NCBI GenBank assembly: GCA_024704765.1
Contig: JAKMXF010000221.1
Coordinates: 620,001-684,000, forward strand
Direction of reading: 5' to 3'
DNA from: Oopsacas minuta
Taxonomy: Eukaryota; Porifera; Hexactinellida; Lyssacinosida; Leucopsacidae
DNA length: 64,000 nt
In this document: piece by piece, positions 1-10,518 of the stretch
How the letters are laid out: each line of letters opens with the position of its first letter
Numbering within the stretch: the stretch's first letter is position 1
The notes under the pieces: generated by a model
Databases searched by the model: none
The model's input: only the letters and a program-made list of their open reading frames with translations
What the model was told of the DNA's origin: nothing
Position numbers and translations under genes: made by a program

Positions 1-416
1 ATATCTGCCAATTTTCGAACATAACAAACAACAAACAAACATTTAGAATTTCCCTAGCCAATCAATTTACATTATCAGATAGACTTAAGGATTTCATTTA
101 GCGTAAACTCTCACATCTGATAGGTCAATGTAATTGTACATCTCCTTAGTTACACAAAACTTCACAACTATGCAAAGTTTCAAGTTTATAGCTCTTACCA
201 GTTACCCAAACAATGCGTTTAAAACAAATATTGATTTTTGGTAAATAAGTTGTCCAAAGGGGGTTGTTTTATGTACCCTATCGTCATACTCAGGGGGGCG
301 CAGTTCCAGCCCGCACAGAAAGGAAGTGGACACACAATAGAAGATATAAATAATAAATAAACAAACAAAAATCAAACAATATATATAAACAATTCAGTGA
401 TAGTTGGTTCTATTCC

Positions 417-3016
417 TCATGCATTTATGACGTCATCATTCAATTTCTTATAACACCTATCGCATACCCTAACCGGATTAGAAAATCCCAAATCTAATAA
501 TGGAAACTTTTGTGACGTACAATTCCCGCAATATATCCCACCACATTTCCTACAATGATGGCGTCGACGGACCATAGTGAACCCCACGTTACAGAGCATA
601 CAGTGATTAGCCTCACGGTCCGGGACCCATGAGTGGAGGACTGTGCATGCCATATGGTTCCCGCCACAATAAAGTGTCTCGACTGCTTTGTCGGTTAAGG
701 ATTCTAGGACATTTGGTTTGGATCTGTTGTTGGTGTCTCTGTGTCCCAGTTGTCCGTTTTGATTCTGCCCCCAGGTTACCACACGCTTGCTCTCTGTTAG
801 GGCTGCTGAGAAGTTGCTGCCACTTGACACCTATATATACATAACTGTTTGTTTCTTATGTCAGAATAGATTGAAGAACTGGTAAGAGCTATAAATTTGA
901 AATTTTGCATGTATGTGTATAGTGTTACAATGTGTATGTAAATGTGGAAAGGAAATTATGACACATCTCTGAGAAAAGGTGACAGGTGTCTCACCCAATC
1001 AGATTTGAGGGCTATAAGCTGAATTTATGTAACACCTATTAGATACTGTAATTTGATTGGTTAAGACTACTCACCTGTCTAATAGTACTCAACACTACGT
1101 TATTGAGCTGCACCTGTTTGAAACCAGTTCCTACCCGTGAGGGGGAGATAGATTGGTACTCATGGAGATCAGGATAATCCTCTCCAATCACACATAACTT
1201 TACTCCACACGTGTAGATACGACCGGTATCTGTCAGTACAAGGGAGTGAGCATCTCCACATGCTATGTCACGCACAGGGTCATCTGATGTGAAGAATTCT
1301 ATTGGTCGAGCTGAACCTATTAGATTACAGAGTTTATAGGCTTATAATTATAATTATTGATATGAGGTTATTATTGATGTTGAATTGGAATAGGCACAGG
1401 TTGACTGGAATTTTAATAAAATAGTACTTACCCAGATGTAAGGTATCACCGTGTCCAAGCTGTCCACCGTCTCCCCTTCCCCAGCTGGCTATAATACCGC
1501 TCTCACTCATTAGCAAAGAGTGGTATGCTCCTGTTACCACTTTAACCGCCACAATATCCGTGAACACCTGACAAATAGCCACATCGTCATCTGGTAGTTT
1601 AGGAGGGCTCGTCCCAGGCTCTGCTCCCGCCCCCAGCTGTCCGTACTCATTGTCTCCGAATGAGTATATTGTTCCTGTCTCATCTAAAGCTAGAGTGTAG
1701 TCCTGACCACATGATGACATAGTTACCTTAAGCTGAAATATCATTGGTTAAAACAACCCGCCAAACTTAATAGGCATAATTCTAATTTCAATAATCAACA
1801 TGAATTCTGGAACAACAAACCTACCTACCTTCCTTCTTCCAAGAGCCTCTACAGGTCTAGGGTGTGTCTGTCTCCCCTCCTCACTTGTGTACCCTAGTCT
1901 ATTCCCCGCCCTCCCCCATGTAAACACCTCCCCAGAGTCCAACACAACAGCTGCATGATACTCCCCACAAGATATGTATGTAACATCCATACCTCTAAGC
2001 GGGAATCCTATTGGTCAACTCAATCAATATGCATATCGTAAAAGTATAAATAGCAATCTCACCGATCATGAGGGGTAAGAACCTATCTCTTAAGTTCCCG
2101 TGTCCTAGTCGTCCGTACTTACCAGACCCCCATGAAAACACCTCTCCCTGGGTGCTTAGAGCAATAGAGAATGTTCTAGAGAGTGCCAGCTGAGTTATGT
2201 CCTTGGTTAAGAGGGGGTCTAGAATCTTTGGTTCCAATTCATCAGTCTCCTCTCCATGTCCTAGCATCCCCCTCCATCCTCTCCCCCATGTGTATACATC
2301 ACAGCTGTCGTCTTGGCGCGTAACGCGGGCACCTCCTAAACATATATAGTGTCAGGGACGCCGAAATATCTACCTCGTTTCCCCGCTTATGGAGGTTTTA
2401 CTGTAAGACTTAGAACTCTTACCCAGAGCTCCAAACTCAATCTCCAATCCTTTCTTATTCGACCTAATAGTCTTAGATTTCTTATAAACAATTCCATGAC
2501 AGGCATTTACAGCTTCTGTGTCAGAGAATCCATTCATTAATGCGTCTAGTGACACCATCCATGTGTCGTACTCAGCCCTCTCAGTGCATACCACATCTAG
2601 TGACCTCTCTCCAACACCTAGAGATTGTTCATATTTATGTCATAAGTATTTTCGGACAGTTTTAACTGTCCCTTTGGGGTAAAGCAGGTCCCATTGTTCC
2701 CGTGTTTACCTGCAGTATCGTATATGAGAGAGAATGAGAAAGCCTCATATCCCTGAACAGGGGTAGCCCTGAATATGGCTGTGTCTTGCCCCTTCACAAG
2801 TTTCCTAATATCCTTGATGTATACACAAGCCCCTGTCTCCCCCTTACGTGGGGACTCCCAGGAGATTTTAGTCAGATCGGCGCTCAACTGGAACCTTCTG
2901 TAATGTGGTCTCCCGGACCTACCGGCCTTTAGGAGAGTACACCCCATGGTTAGGTGAGCTATACTCAACACGATATCCTCTGACGTATTGGAACTAGTAC
3001 TAGTTTCTGTTGACAT
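417..3016 (-). CDS. PH-RCC1-FYVE domain protein (PRAF-like), 7 exons, 631 aa
   Basis: The exon model is 3016-2710, 2617-2423, 2335-2063, 1992-1829, 1732-1432, 1316-1075 and 830-417; every junction has GT/AG and stays in frame, giving 631 codons plus stop. Exons 1-2 encode an N-terminal PH domain that closes with an acidic-aromatic helix (ERAEYDTWMVSLDAL). The middle exons encode seven RCC1 blades, each with a WG/FG and usually LGHG signature (for example FSWGSGKYGRLGHG), enough for a full seven-bladed propeller. The last exon ends in a FYVE finger with the RRRHHCRKCG core and eight zinc-ligand cysteine/histidine positions (CMLC, CRKC, CGNC, CDRC). PH-RCC1-FYVE is the plant PRAF architecture. 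FYVE and PH domains suggest phosphoinositide-membrane binding and the propeller suggests small-GTPase or chromatin contact; both are inference. No BRX domain follows the FYVE finger. It is divergently transcribed from the acyltransferase gene. Confidence 0.9.
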
Positions 3017-3265
3017 AACTTATCTAGAATGAAATAGAAATTTACCGCCTTACATACTAACTAAACAACTGATTCCGGCGCACAAAAATATTATATATTT
3101 GTCAACTATCCCGGGTTTTGGCTGGACTATGCATATGCTGAGTAACATCCCGAAAATACGCGCCCAAAATCTGATTTGTCCCGCGTATTTTGAGGTGAAA
3201 CTAACTCTTCCCAGCCCTAAGAATAGCTAACGAATCTTATACAAATATATGTAATTATAACTAAT
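3017..3265. promoter_or_regulatory. Divergent promoter between PRAF-like and carnitine acyltransferase genes
   Basis: This stretch lies head-to-head between two genes and holds several GC-rich islands in AT-rich DNA, including CCGCGTATTTTG and TACGCGCCCAAAA, which resemble E2F-type sites. No clear TATA box position was fixed. The regulatory role is inferred from location. Confidence 0.45.
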
Positions 3266-5041
3266 TTGTATTCTAACATATCTAAGTATACTATGCTGCC
3301 TAAACTATCCGTACCAGGATTGAACTCATCATTGGACAGGTTCCTGACAGCCCTGAAGCCCCTACTCACCCCCAAGGAGTACAAGGAAACTGTATGGATT
3401 ACAAAAAAATTCGCGAAAGAAGAAGGCCCAATTCTCCAAGAGAGTTTAATGAAATTATCAAAAGTGACAGAGAATTGGGCGACACATGTCTGGCTCCACA
3501 CGCGGTACCTCACAAATAGGACCCCCTTACAGGTGACCAACGGGTCCTCTTCTATTGGAAAGAATATCAATTGGGTAACTAAAGAGGATATGCTTAACAC
3601 CCTGTCAAAATATATACTATATCTAACTAAATTACTAAGGAACATAGGGGCCGATAAGTACCCATGGGAGAGGCTAAATAGCGTCCCATTTTGTACCCAA
3701 CAGTTCAAAGATATGGTAGGAGGACACAGACTACCCGGTCTAAAAATAGATTCGTATAAATATTCCCCGCATAGCAACCATATCGTGGTCATGTATGCAG
3801 GGAGTATATATAAAGTACCGGTCTCTACCGGAGACAGGATAGCGACCCTCCATGAGATCTATCATCTCCTCTCTAGGGTGTTTGAACCCAGACACGAAGG
3901 GGCAAGTCTAGGTCTCCTCACGGCTCTAGACAGGGACAGTTGGTACACCGTTAGGGAACATTTAAAACTGTCCCCCGTCAACACAGCGTCCCTAACAACC
4001 ATCGAGGAATGCTTATTCGGTTTGTGTATTGATGACTCACCATCCGAAGGGATTACTACATTAATGAAACAATCAAGATTCGGTGATCGAAAGGGAAACT
4101 TCCAATTTTTCAATCGTTGGTATGGTATCGCTACTCAAACAGCGTTCACGGGTGATGGATACTATTCTTGGGTGTCTGAGCACTCCATGTTTGACGGAGG
4201 AGTGATAGCTCTATTCTGGGACCTCTCTATGACACTAGACTCCACAGACCCGATTATCGATGGAGCCAGTACTCAGTTACAAATTGAACGATTGCAATGG
4301 GAAGTAACACCTTTCATAGCATCACATTTAGAAGTGGCACGATCGACACTTTCAAAATGTTATGATAAATATGACATACACACATTCCAATTCTGTAACT
4401 ATGGAAAAGATTTTGTTAAGAATAGTGGTCTATATTTCCATGGTTACATGCAGCTTGCCTTACAGCTGGCGTATTATAGATCATCTCAGAAACTATTCAC
4501 TAGTTACACCCCTGTAGGTCTTACACAGTTCAAAGGGGGGCGATTGGAGCAGGCACGTACTACAACTTTGGAGTCTGTTGAGTTTATAATGGCCATGTCA
4601 GGAAATAGGAAATACACCAGGAAAGACAAATTTAATCTTATGGCACAAGCCACAGAGCGACACAAAATCATAGTTACTGAAACGAGTAAAGGGAATGTGT
4701 TTCTTAAACACCTACAAGCTCTAGAAATGTTGGAAAAAGATGAGGGAATAAATTCGGGATTTTTCAAGAGTAAATATTTTAAAATATTCGCTGAGCCCTC
4801 ACTGGCTGCAGCTTCTGTGTACTCTCCAGTCGATGGGGTAGGTGTGTACCTCCCAACAGCTGGTGAGGGCTATTTTATGGTTTTCCAGCCTAGCAACCAA
4901 CACCAATTAATTGATATGGCGATATGTGGTATAGCAGATAATTCAGGTAACATTCCTATAGCTCAATTCTGTGAAAGTATTGACAAAGCATTGATGGACA
5001 TGAAAGCACTAATAATTACTAATAATATTTCTAAGTTATGA
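3266..5041 (+). CDS. Carnitine O-acyltransferase (CRAT-like), peroxisomal
   Basis: A single open exon encodes 591 aa from the first ATG, or 582 aa from the ATG at 3293, which I prefer because LPKLSVPGL is the normal family N-terminus. The choline/carnitine acyltransferase family signature is present. The catalytic histidine is in SEHSMFDGG (residue 306 of the longer form), and an NRW motif precedes it as in carnitine acetyltransferases. GGRLEQAR corresponds to the carnitine-site GRTxxxR segment. The C-terminus ends in SKL, a canonical peroxisomal targeting signal (PTS1); vertebrate CRAT also has a PTS1-like tail. Expected role: reversible transfer of short or medium acyl groups between CoA and carnitine in peroxisomes. 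The family STS motif seems replaced by an alanine-rich AAAS, so chain-length or carnitine preference may differ. Length matches the family. Confidence 0.9.
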   Translation: MYSNISKYTMLPKLSVPGLNSSLDRFLTALKPLLTPKEYKETVWITKKFAKEEGPILQESLMKLSKVTENWATHVWLHTRYLTNRTPLQVTNGSSSIGKNINWVTKEDMLNTLSKYILYLTKLLRNIGADKYPWERLNSVPFCTQQFKDMVGGHRLPGLKIDSYKYSPHSNHIVVMYAGSIYKVPVSTGDRIATLHEIYHLLSRVFEPRHEGASLGLLTALDRDSWYTVREHLKLSPVNTASLTTIEECLFGLCIDDSPSEGITTLMKQSRFGDRKGNFQFFNRWYGIATQTAFTGDGYYSWVSEHSMFDGGVIALFWDLSMTLDSTDPIIDGASTQLQIERLQWEVTPFIASHLEVARSTLSKCYDKYDIHTFQFCNYGKDFVKNSGLYFHGYMQLALQLAYYRSSQKLFTSYTPVGLTQFKGGRLEQARTTTLESVEFIMAMSGNRKYTRKDKFNLMAQATERHKIIVTETSKGNVFLKHLQALEMLEKDEGINSGFFKSKYFKIFAEPSLAAASVYSPVDGVGVYLPTAGEGYFMVFQPSNQHQLIDMAICGIADNSGNIPIAQFCESIDKALMDMKALIITNNISKL

Positions 5042-5328
5042 AAATAGTTTTAGGTGTTATATTTATTAAATTACATTCTTCATATTTGGTGTATATATAT
5101 ATTTTTAGGCGCGTAATGTTCCTGATTTGGACGGTAACATATTGATTCTGTTCTAATTTGAGTCTCATTGTCGACACTTTGTGTCATCCAAGGCTGCTGA
5201 ATGGCAGTTTTAGTTGCCCGCTAAACACCTAGATATTCCCCTGGCCGTGGGACTCATGGAGGATAGGGGAGATGTTCTTCCCTTCATTTATGGATCTGCC
5301 CAATTTCCCCAGCACTTAATTATTAATA
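5042..5328. other. Intergenic, 3' of acyltransferase gene
   Basis: This is the 3' flank of the acyltransferase gene. It contains no open frame or RNA-like structure that I can support. Confidence 0.5.
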
Positions 5329-5567
5329 CCGTAAACGGGGGCTACTTTGGGCCACTGGGTTTGCTTTAGCCCAAATATGAAAGCTCCAAAGAAACTAGAT
5401 TGGATTCAGCATTGTACTTGAAAATGACTTACCAAGTTTTTAACGAGTTTCCAAATATATCGGTAGACAGTTTCGAATACAAATACAATATCTATTCGAT
5501 ACGTAAGCAAATTTTAATATTTGGGCTAAAGCAAACCCAGAGGGCCAAAGTAGCCCCCAGTTTACGG
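5329..5567. mobile_element. Non-autonomous inverted-repeat transposon (MITE) with TA target duplication
   Basis: The ends are long inverted repeats of roughly 50 bp: the left arm begins CCGTAAACGGGGGCTACTTT, and the reverse complement of the right arm begins CCGTAAACTGGGGGCTACTT. The arms then share GGGTTTGCTTTAGCCCAAAT. A TA dinucleotide flanks each end (5327-5328 and 5568-5569), as expected for a Tc1/mariner-type target duplication. The total is 239 bp with no coding capacity. The arms are slightly diverged, so the insertion is not brand new. Confidence 0.85.
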
Positions 5568-5569
5568 TA

Positions 5570-5695
5570 TAGTATATACCGGTTATAAAAACACCCTTGA
5601 GAGTAGAAATACAGATTCACATAACCGGTATAAATATACAGGAATTATGAGAACATTATTCCGGTATTCTTATAACCGACATCTACTGTACAACT
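5570..5695. repeat. TATAACCGG dispersed repeat, copy 1
   Basis: The segment contains ATAACCGGTATAAATATACAGGA followed by TTCTTATAACCGACATCTACTGTA. The same modules recur at 9430-9535 and 18645-18735, with a fragment at 57728-57740. It is non-coding and directly abuts the MITE. Confidence 0.7.
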
Positions 5696-5816
5696 TTAGG
5701 GGGTGCTTTGTCAGGCACCCATCGCGCCCCTGAGCCAATTAGCGTCCGAAAATCATAGAAATGTAATCAAAAGCAAATAAATATGACAAACTTAAAATAT
5801 AATCTCAAAAATTATT

Positions 5817-7307
5817 TCAATCTTGAAAAATCTTCTTTCTTAGGAATTTGGGATATATCATATTCCAAATAGAAAGTGGAGTGAAAAGCAGAAAAGTAGC
5901 AATTAATGCGAGAATAAAAATAAGAGTTTCGTCATCAAACGATAACACAGGTTCGAGAAAACCGGACACAATTGGACCCACACCATTCGCAAGGAAATAC
6001 GTCGCTATACGAATTGAACTCAAAATCTCTGGAACATTATTCAATTTTTTTTTCAGCTTTTGAGGTACATGTTTGTCCATATCGACATACATAGCACCAT
6101 ACGCTAAAGTGTATCCAACACCTAATAATAACTGTGCAAAAAACGTGATAGCGATATAATTCACTGTTAGATTGTTCTCAGGGACAGGAAAAATACTTGT
6201 GTTCACACTGGGACGAGGAACACGGGACCTATCTTGGAATATATAATAAATGGGAGGTGTTAATATGAGACCCACCATATGTACAGGTAAACTTAACAAG
6301 ATGAATATTCTAGCACCTTTCCGTTCACTGATAATCCCAACAATTGGAAGTAAGATTGTGTAAGACAAGTTAGGTAGGGCCATCACGTAGCCGATGGTAA
6401 CATAGGACACACCGTAAGTCCGCTCTAGAAAGGGTCCAAGTGAGTTGTACTGATAGGACCAACACATAGTGACAACAAGATTAACAATAATAACAGCAAG
6501 GATGTTTACATTTGGGATTAACCTGAATATATTCAAATAGTCACTGAAACTGTCCGCTTGTATGCTTTCTATTTTTATTAATGGGAGGAAAATGAGGGCA
6601 ATGATGGTGCAAATAAGTGCCAGTGCAGAATGGACAGCCCAGGACCAGAACCAACCGGTATTGTCATATAAAGCACCTCCAATAATCGGGGAAACTACAT
6701 ACCCAATACCCGATATGGTATCTATGAAAGCTAGGACGGTATTTTGATGGTTTGGGAATAATGCCATGCCTATAGAATAACTTGACGTGTAAACAGCTGC
6801 TATCCCAATGGCTAGAGTAATAATCAAAACAAACGAATAAACAGCAAACAAAATCGGAACCATTCTGTCGATAAAGGCGAATAGAAACATAGAAACAGTT
6901 AAGATAAGATAGCCGCAGAAGTAAAGGAATTTTGGACCAATGATCTTGATAAAAACCCCGAAAGTTAGACAGAAAATGAAAACTAAGAAGTAAAGGAGAC
7001 CGAATTGATTGCCGATAATTTCAGGTCCCACATTCTTTATGTCTTCAGCGTAGTTAGGGTAAAAAGGGAAAAAGAATGACGAACAGCTCACGTTGACAAG
7101 ACACGAGAGGGAAATTATTAAAAGGAAGATAGCTTTCTTCCAAAAGGGTAGAGTCGAAAAATCTGTGATTCTGACGAAAGTTGATCTTGAGAAGAAACGA
7201 GTATTTACTCTGACCCTCGGTTCTGTGAAAGTAGAGAGTGTTAAAATGGAATTTTTAGAGCTGGATTTGTTGCTCTCTATCAAACTGTCACTCTCTGGGG
7301 AATCCAT
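5817..7307 (-). CDS. MFS transporter, SLC18B1/VMAT-like
   Basis: An intronless reading frame of 496 aa has about 12 hydrophobic segments in two halves, cytosolic N- and C-termini and a central loop near residue 245. The first transmembrane region, with SCSSFFFPFYPNYAED, and the later FPNHQNTVLAFIDTISGIGY and SPIIGGALYDNTGWFW segments resemble SLC18B1-type (vesicular amine/polyamine transporter) proteins. The substrate cannot be read from the sequence; polyamine or amine export into vesicles is a family-based inference. A Ser-rich N-terminal tail of about 40 residues precedes the first membrane segment. The SLC17/18 assignment is reasonable but the exact orthologue is uncertain. Confidence 0.8.
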   Translation of the reverse strand: MDSPESDSLIESNKSSSKNSILTLSTFTEPRVRVNTRFFSRSTFVRITDFSTLPFWKKAIFLLIISLSCLVNVSCSSFFFPFYPNYAEDIKNVGPEIIGNQFGLLYFLVFIFCLTFGVFIKIIGPKFLYFCGYLILTVSMFLFAFIDRMVPILFAVYSFVLIITLAIGIAAVYTSSYSIGMALFPNHQNTVLAFIDTISGIGYVVSPIIGGALYDNTGWFWSWAVHSALALICTIIALIFLPLIKIESIQADSFSDYLNIFRLIPNVNILAVIIVNLVVTMCWSYQYNSLGPFLERTYGVSYVTIGYVMALPNLSYTILLPIVGIISERKGARIFILLSLPVHMVGLILTPPIYYIFQDRSRVPRPSVNTSIFPVPENNLTVNYIAITFFAQLLLGVGYTLAYGAMYVDMDKHVPQKLKKKLNNVPEILSSIRIATYFLANGVGPIVSGFLEPVLSFDDETLIFILALIATFLLFTPLSIWNMIYPKFLRKKIFQD

Positions 7308-7941
7308 CCTTCACACAATTGGAACTAAACGAATAGATTGGTGAGAATTACCATATTATAGAGGCAGTGAGGACAGCTGTACCCAACCTGGGGTCCACAC
7401 AATGTGTTAAAATTGGTATAGCAAATCGACCAGTCCACGGGTGAAAAAGGTTGGGAACCGGTACTTTAGGAGTTGGTTCATGTCTGAATTTTATTATTTT
7501 TATCACTCGACAAAAACAAAATTAACCCTCAAGTCCAGTCTGACAGTTCCATAATTCTTATGGTGTGACAATTGTGTCCGGGACACAATTTTTCGGGAAG
7601 ATGGCACACTGACCTACATAAAGCAGACTTAGAGTTTACGAGATAAGCCATGCAAAGTGTTTGAAGCACAGAAATTCTGGCTGATCTTTCCAAAATGGTA
7701 TGAATGGAAATACTTTAATGTAAGAATAATATCATATTAGTCCCTATATTAGTTCCAATATATTAGTTCCAATTTTAGTTCCAGTATGTAATAAAGTATG
7801 ATTTTAGAAATTTAATACTTAACTGGTATTAGAATAGCATAGCAGCAGATATAGCACTTCTCAATAATTATAGCAATAGGATAAATTATGACGTCAGATT
7901 AAGGCAGAAGTACTTGATTTAGAACTGGGCGCCATATTGAT
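7308..7941. repeat. Intergenic with hAT-like repeat remnant (about 7378-7465)
   Basis: The block reading CCCAACCTGGGGTCCACACA then GTGTTAAAATTGGTATAG, closing with an inverted GGTTGGGAACCGG, resembles hAT terminal repeats. It recurs at about 10648-10705 and, inverted, at 42147-42285. The remainder shows nothing codable. Confidence 0.5.
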
Positions 7942-8268
7942 TTAATTTAGGGCGGGGATCGGGGAAATGAACACGTCATCATTATATTCGTAATAAACAG
8001 CGTTCTGCCAGAAAGCAATTTCTCTGAGAAGATTAGTTCTTTCATTTTCAAGTGCGCATTTTTGAAGTTCTCTTGTTTTTATACGTTCACGGTATAGAGC
8101 CCTGCTTTTTCTGGTGTAGATCTTTGATTTAATTCTTTTACGAGATATCAGTAACTCTGAGACTTCATCCTTCGTGAAATTTTGTGAGTGGAAAAAATCT
8201 GTCAGTTCTTTTTTTGTTGAGCCAGTGAGTAGCTCGTCTGAAACGCTCTCAATAGAAGATTCAGACAT
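7942..8268 (-). CDS. Small atypical bZIP protein, Maf-like
   Basis: A 108-aa intronless frame has a short acidic N-terminus (SSIESVSDELL), then a helix with KDEVSELLISRKRIKSKIY leading into a basic region (TRKSRALYRERIK) and LENERTNLLREI at the start of a short zipper. The order matches the Maf extended homology, basic region and LENE-type zipper entry. The basic region keeps the tyrosine typical of Maf (KIYTRKSR), but the invariant bZIP asparagine is replaced by serine. Only about three zipper heptads follow before the aromatic tail, so dimerisation is probably weak or heterotypic. Predicted nuclear DNA-binding factor; target site unknown. Related genes lie at 11523 and 54857. Confidence 0.7.
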   Translation of the reverse strand: MSESSIESVSDELLTGSTKKELTDFFHSQNFTKDEVSELLISRKRIKSKIYTRKSRALYRERIKTRELQKCALENERTNLLREIAFWQNAVYYEYNDDVFISPIPALN

Positions 8269-9804
8269 TTTATTTTCTATTTCGATCGCTTCTTGTCGAA
8301 TTGTTCACTTCGTTACATTTATATACTTAAAAACTGCTTGGCGAAAATATTTCAATCCCTTATCCCTTACCTTATAAAACCAATAGCCAAAAATAGTAAT
8401 TGATATCTCAAATATACTGAAAGTACTCCTGATTGTAATCAACTTGTTTACGAAAATAATCTTACAATATTCCTGCTGGTATTTGTAATACAATTGTGTC
8501 ATTAATAACTGCTATGTAAGTATTAACGTGTAAGATATTACGTACGAATATAGTTAATCAATCTAATTATGGCAACATCATGAAGGTACCCCAGCAGCAA
8601 GGATATTCGTAAGATTTGTAAGACTTTGGCAGTAAGCAAAACACTGAGCTGCTGTATATAACTATATGCTAATAGAAGCAATAGGAGTTGGGAATTTGAG
8701 AATATGTTTGGAACTTTATTTTCTTTCTAAGAAGTTTGTTATGTCTATGTTTAAGAACTCTAACTTATACGTACTGAAGGCTGCAATATGGCAATCACCC
8801 CCCCCCTATTTCAATACTTTTTGAGATAATTATTTGATCACATATGGATTACGAAATATGGCGGTAAAAGTATCGAGAATATGCATTCCTTTGTCACTTA
8901 TATATCACTATGGAGGAGAAAATGATATTTGAGAGTTCACATGTCCTCCTGGATTAGGAAAATGGTCTTACTCTCAGTTCAAATCGGATTTTGTTGAGTG
9001 TTTTGCGTACTCCGTCAAGGGGTTTATTTTGGCTCAATTTTTAAGGACACACACGGGTAACCTGTCTGTCCCCACTGGGACAAGGATATGACACATAAAA
9101 TTGGAGTTATACAATCAGGAAAGGAATTATTCAAAATGCTTTCTCTTATAAATTGAACTTTGAAAGTGGTGTAAGGTAGAAATACTAAGAAATTATCTCA
9201 TACAAGTAATGAAATTGTAAGCAAAAGTTGGGACGAATATTGTCTTGTTGTTATTTGTTGTATAAAGAAATTGAACACCAAATACGTAGGAATGTTTGGT
9301 GAAGAGAGAAATTATTCAAGGATAGAATGTTCTAATTAACACCTCTATGAGAGTAGGTTAGTGAAAACAGTAAAATACAAAATAAGGAATTTGTAACAGC
9401 AGCTTCTCACTCGTGGCCACCCTATGCCAATGTATGTTCTTATAACCGGCATAATATACAGGAATATACGAGAACCGTTTTCCAGAGGATGGTGCTTATA
9501 CCGGTATGTTCTTATAACCGCCATCTACTGTATGTATTATCTGGAAATCAAAAATCAGTGCAATTCGATATTTTACCCAATTTTAGTGAAACTCGCCAAC
9601 ATATGCCACTTACCATATACACAAAGACACAATCTGAAAGAATGACATAAAAGGAAGACAAATAATGATTATGGCATTCGATAGAAGATCTAAGAAGTCT
9701 GCTAAGAAGCCCGCAATAAATTTGTAGGCATAATGACCGTATGAATATATCATATAAATCACAAAAACTCAATAATAAATAAACAAATAAACAAATAAAC
9801 AAAT
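8269..9804. other. 1.5-kb intergenic region with TATAACCGG repeat copy 2
   Basis: No gene was found. A copy of the TATAACCGG repeat at about 9430-9535 is the fullest: GTTCTTATAACCGGCATAAT, then ACAGGAATATACGAGAACCG and CCAGAGGATGGTGCTTAT, followed by a second TGTTCTTATAACCG unit. Reading frames here are repeat-derived or shadows. Confidence 0.55.
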
Positions 9805-10518
9805 ATGGAAAGATTATTGTGCGTAAAAGCTTTCATAATTTTGCTGTATTTTATACAAATAATATTTTCATTATTAGTGATGACTGGCAATATTTTACTA
9901 GCAGTTTTCATGAATGGATTATACATATTAATAATCGTAATTCCGTGTTTAATTACCGCCATTTTTGCAGGAATTTTAAGCGGGCTTGGCGGGGTTATAA
10001 TTATAAAGTGCGCCACTTGGATAAAAAAGGCGGGATTTAGGTTAAGAAGAAAGAGAATATACTTGAGTTTAATCATATTTGAGGTATTAAATATGATTAT
10101 ACATATATTGTCACTTGGGGTAACTATGGTGTATTTTATTTGGTCCGTATTGGACATATTTCAAGTTGAAAAGATACTTGGCAACGACACTATCACAAAT
10201 GTATTCAAAACTGAAATCGGCAGAGATTCGATACAATTATTATCGAACCTTGGAGCTATTGCGGTGTTATTATTATTTTGGTTATTTGTCCGATCTTTGA
10301 TCCTCTCGGGTCTATTTTATTGGCTCAAATTGGTTCGTAAGAATAAAGATATCATGTCTGGAATGTCCAAATTAGATTACAGTATTAAGAATTATAAAGA
10401 TTTGGTTGAAGAAACAGAGATAGGGTCTGTGGAGGCAGACAGAGATGATTGGGAGGACACTTTTGATGACGGTATAGGAGGACAGGATGTTTACGCTTGT
10501 AATAATAAAGTTGTATAA
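9805..10518 (+). CDS. Orphan four-transmembrane protein
   Basis: A 237-aa intronless frame begins ATG GAA AGA. Hydrophobic segments lie near residues 7-30, 34-62 (with GILSGLGGVII), 84-110 and 148-175, giving a four-TM topology with both ends probably cytosolic. A basic KKAGFRLRRKR loop follows the second segment. The C-terminal 55 residues are strongly acidic (EADRDDWEDTFDDG). I do not recognise a family. The layout is compatible with tetraspan regulators, but the cysteine motifs of tetraspanins and claudins are absent. The frame is well preserved against an AT-rich, stop-rich background, which supports coding. Confidence 0.65.
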   Translation: MERLLCVKAFIILLYFIQIIFSLLVMTGNILLAVFMNGLYILIIVIPCLITAIFAGILSGLGGVIIIKCATWIKKAGFRLRRKRIYLSLIIFEVLNMIIHILSLGVTMVYFIWSVLDIFQVEKILGNDTITNVFKTEIGRDSIQLLSNLGAIAVLLLFWLFVRSLILSGLFYWLKLVRKNKDIMSGMSKLDYSIKNYKDLVEETEIGSVEADRDDWEDTFDDGIGGQDVYACNNKVV

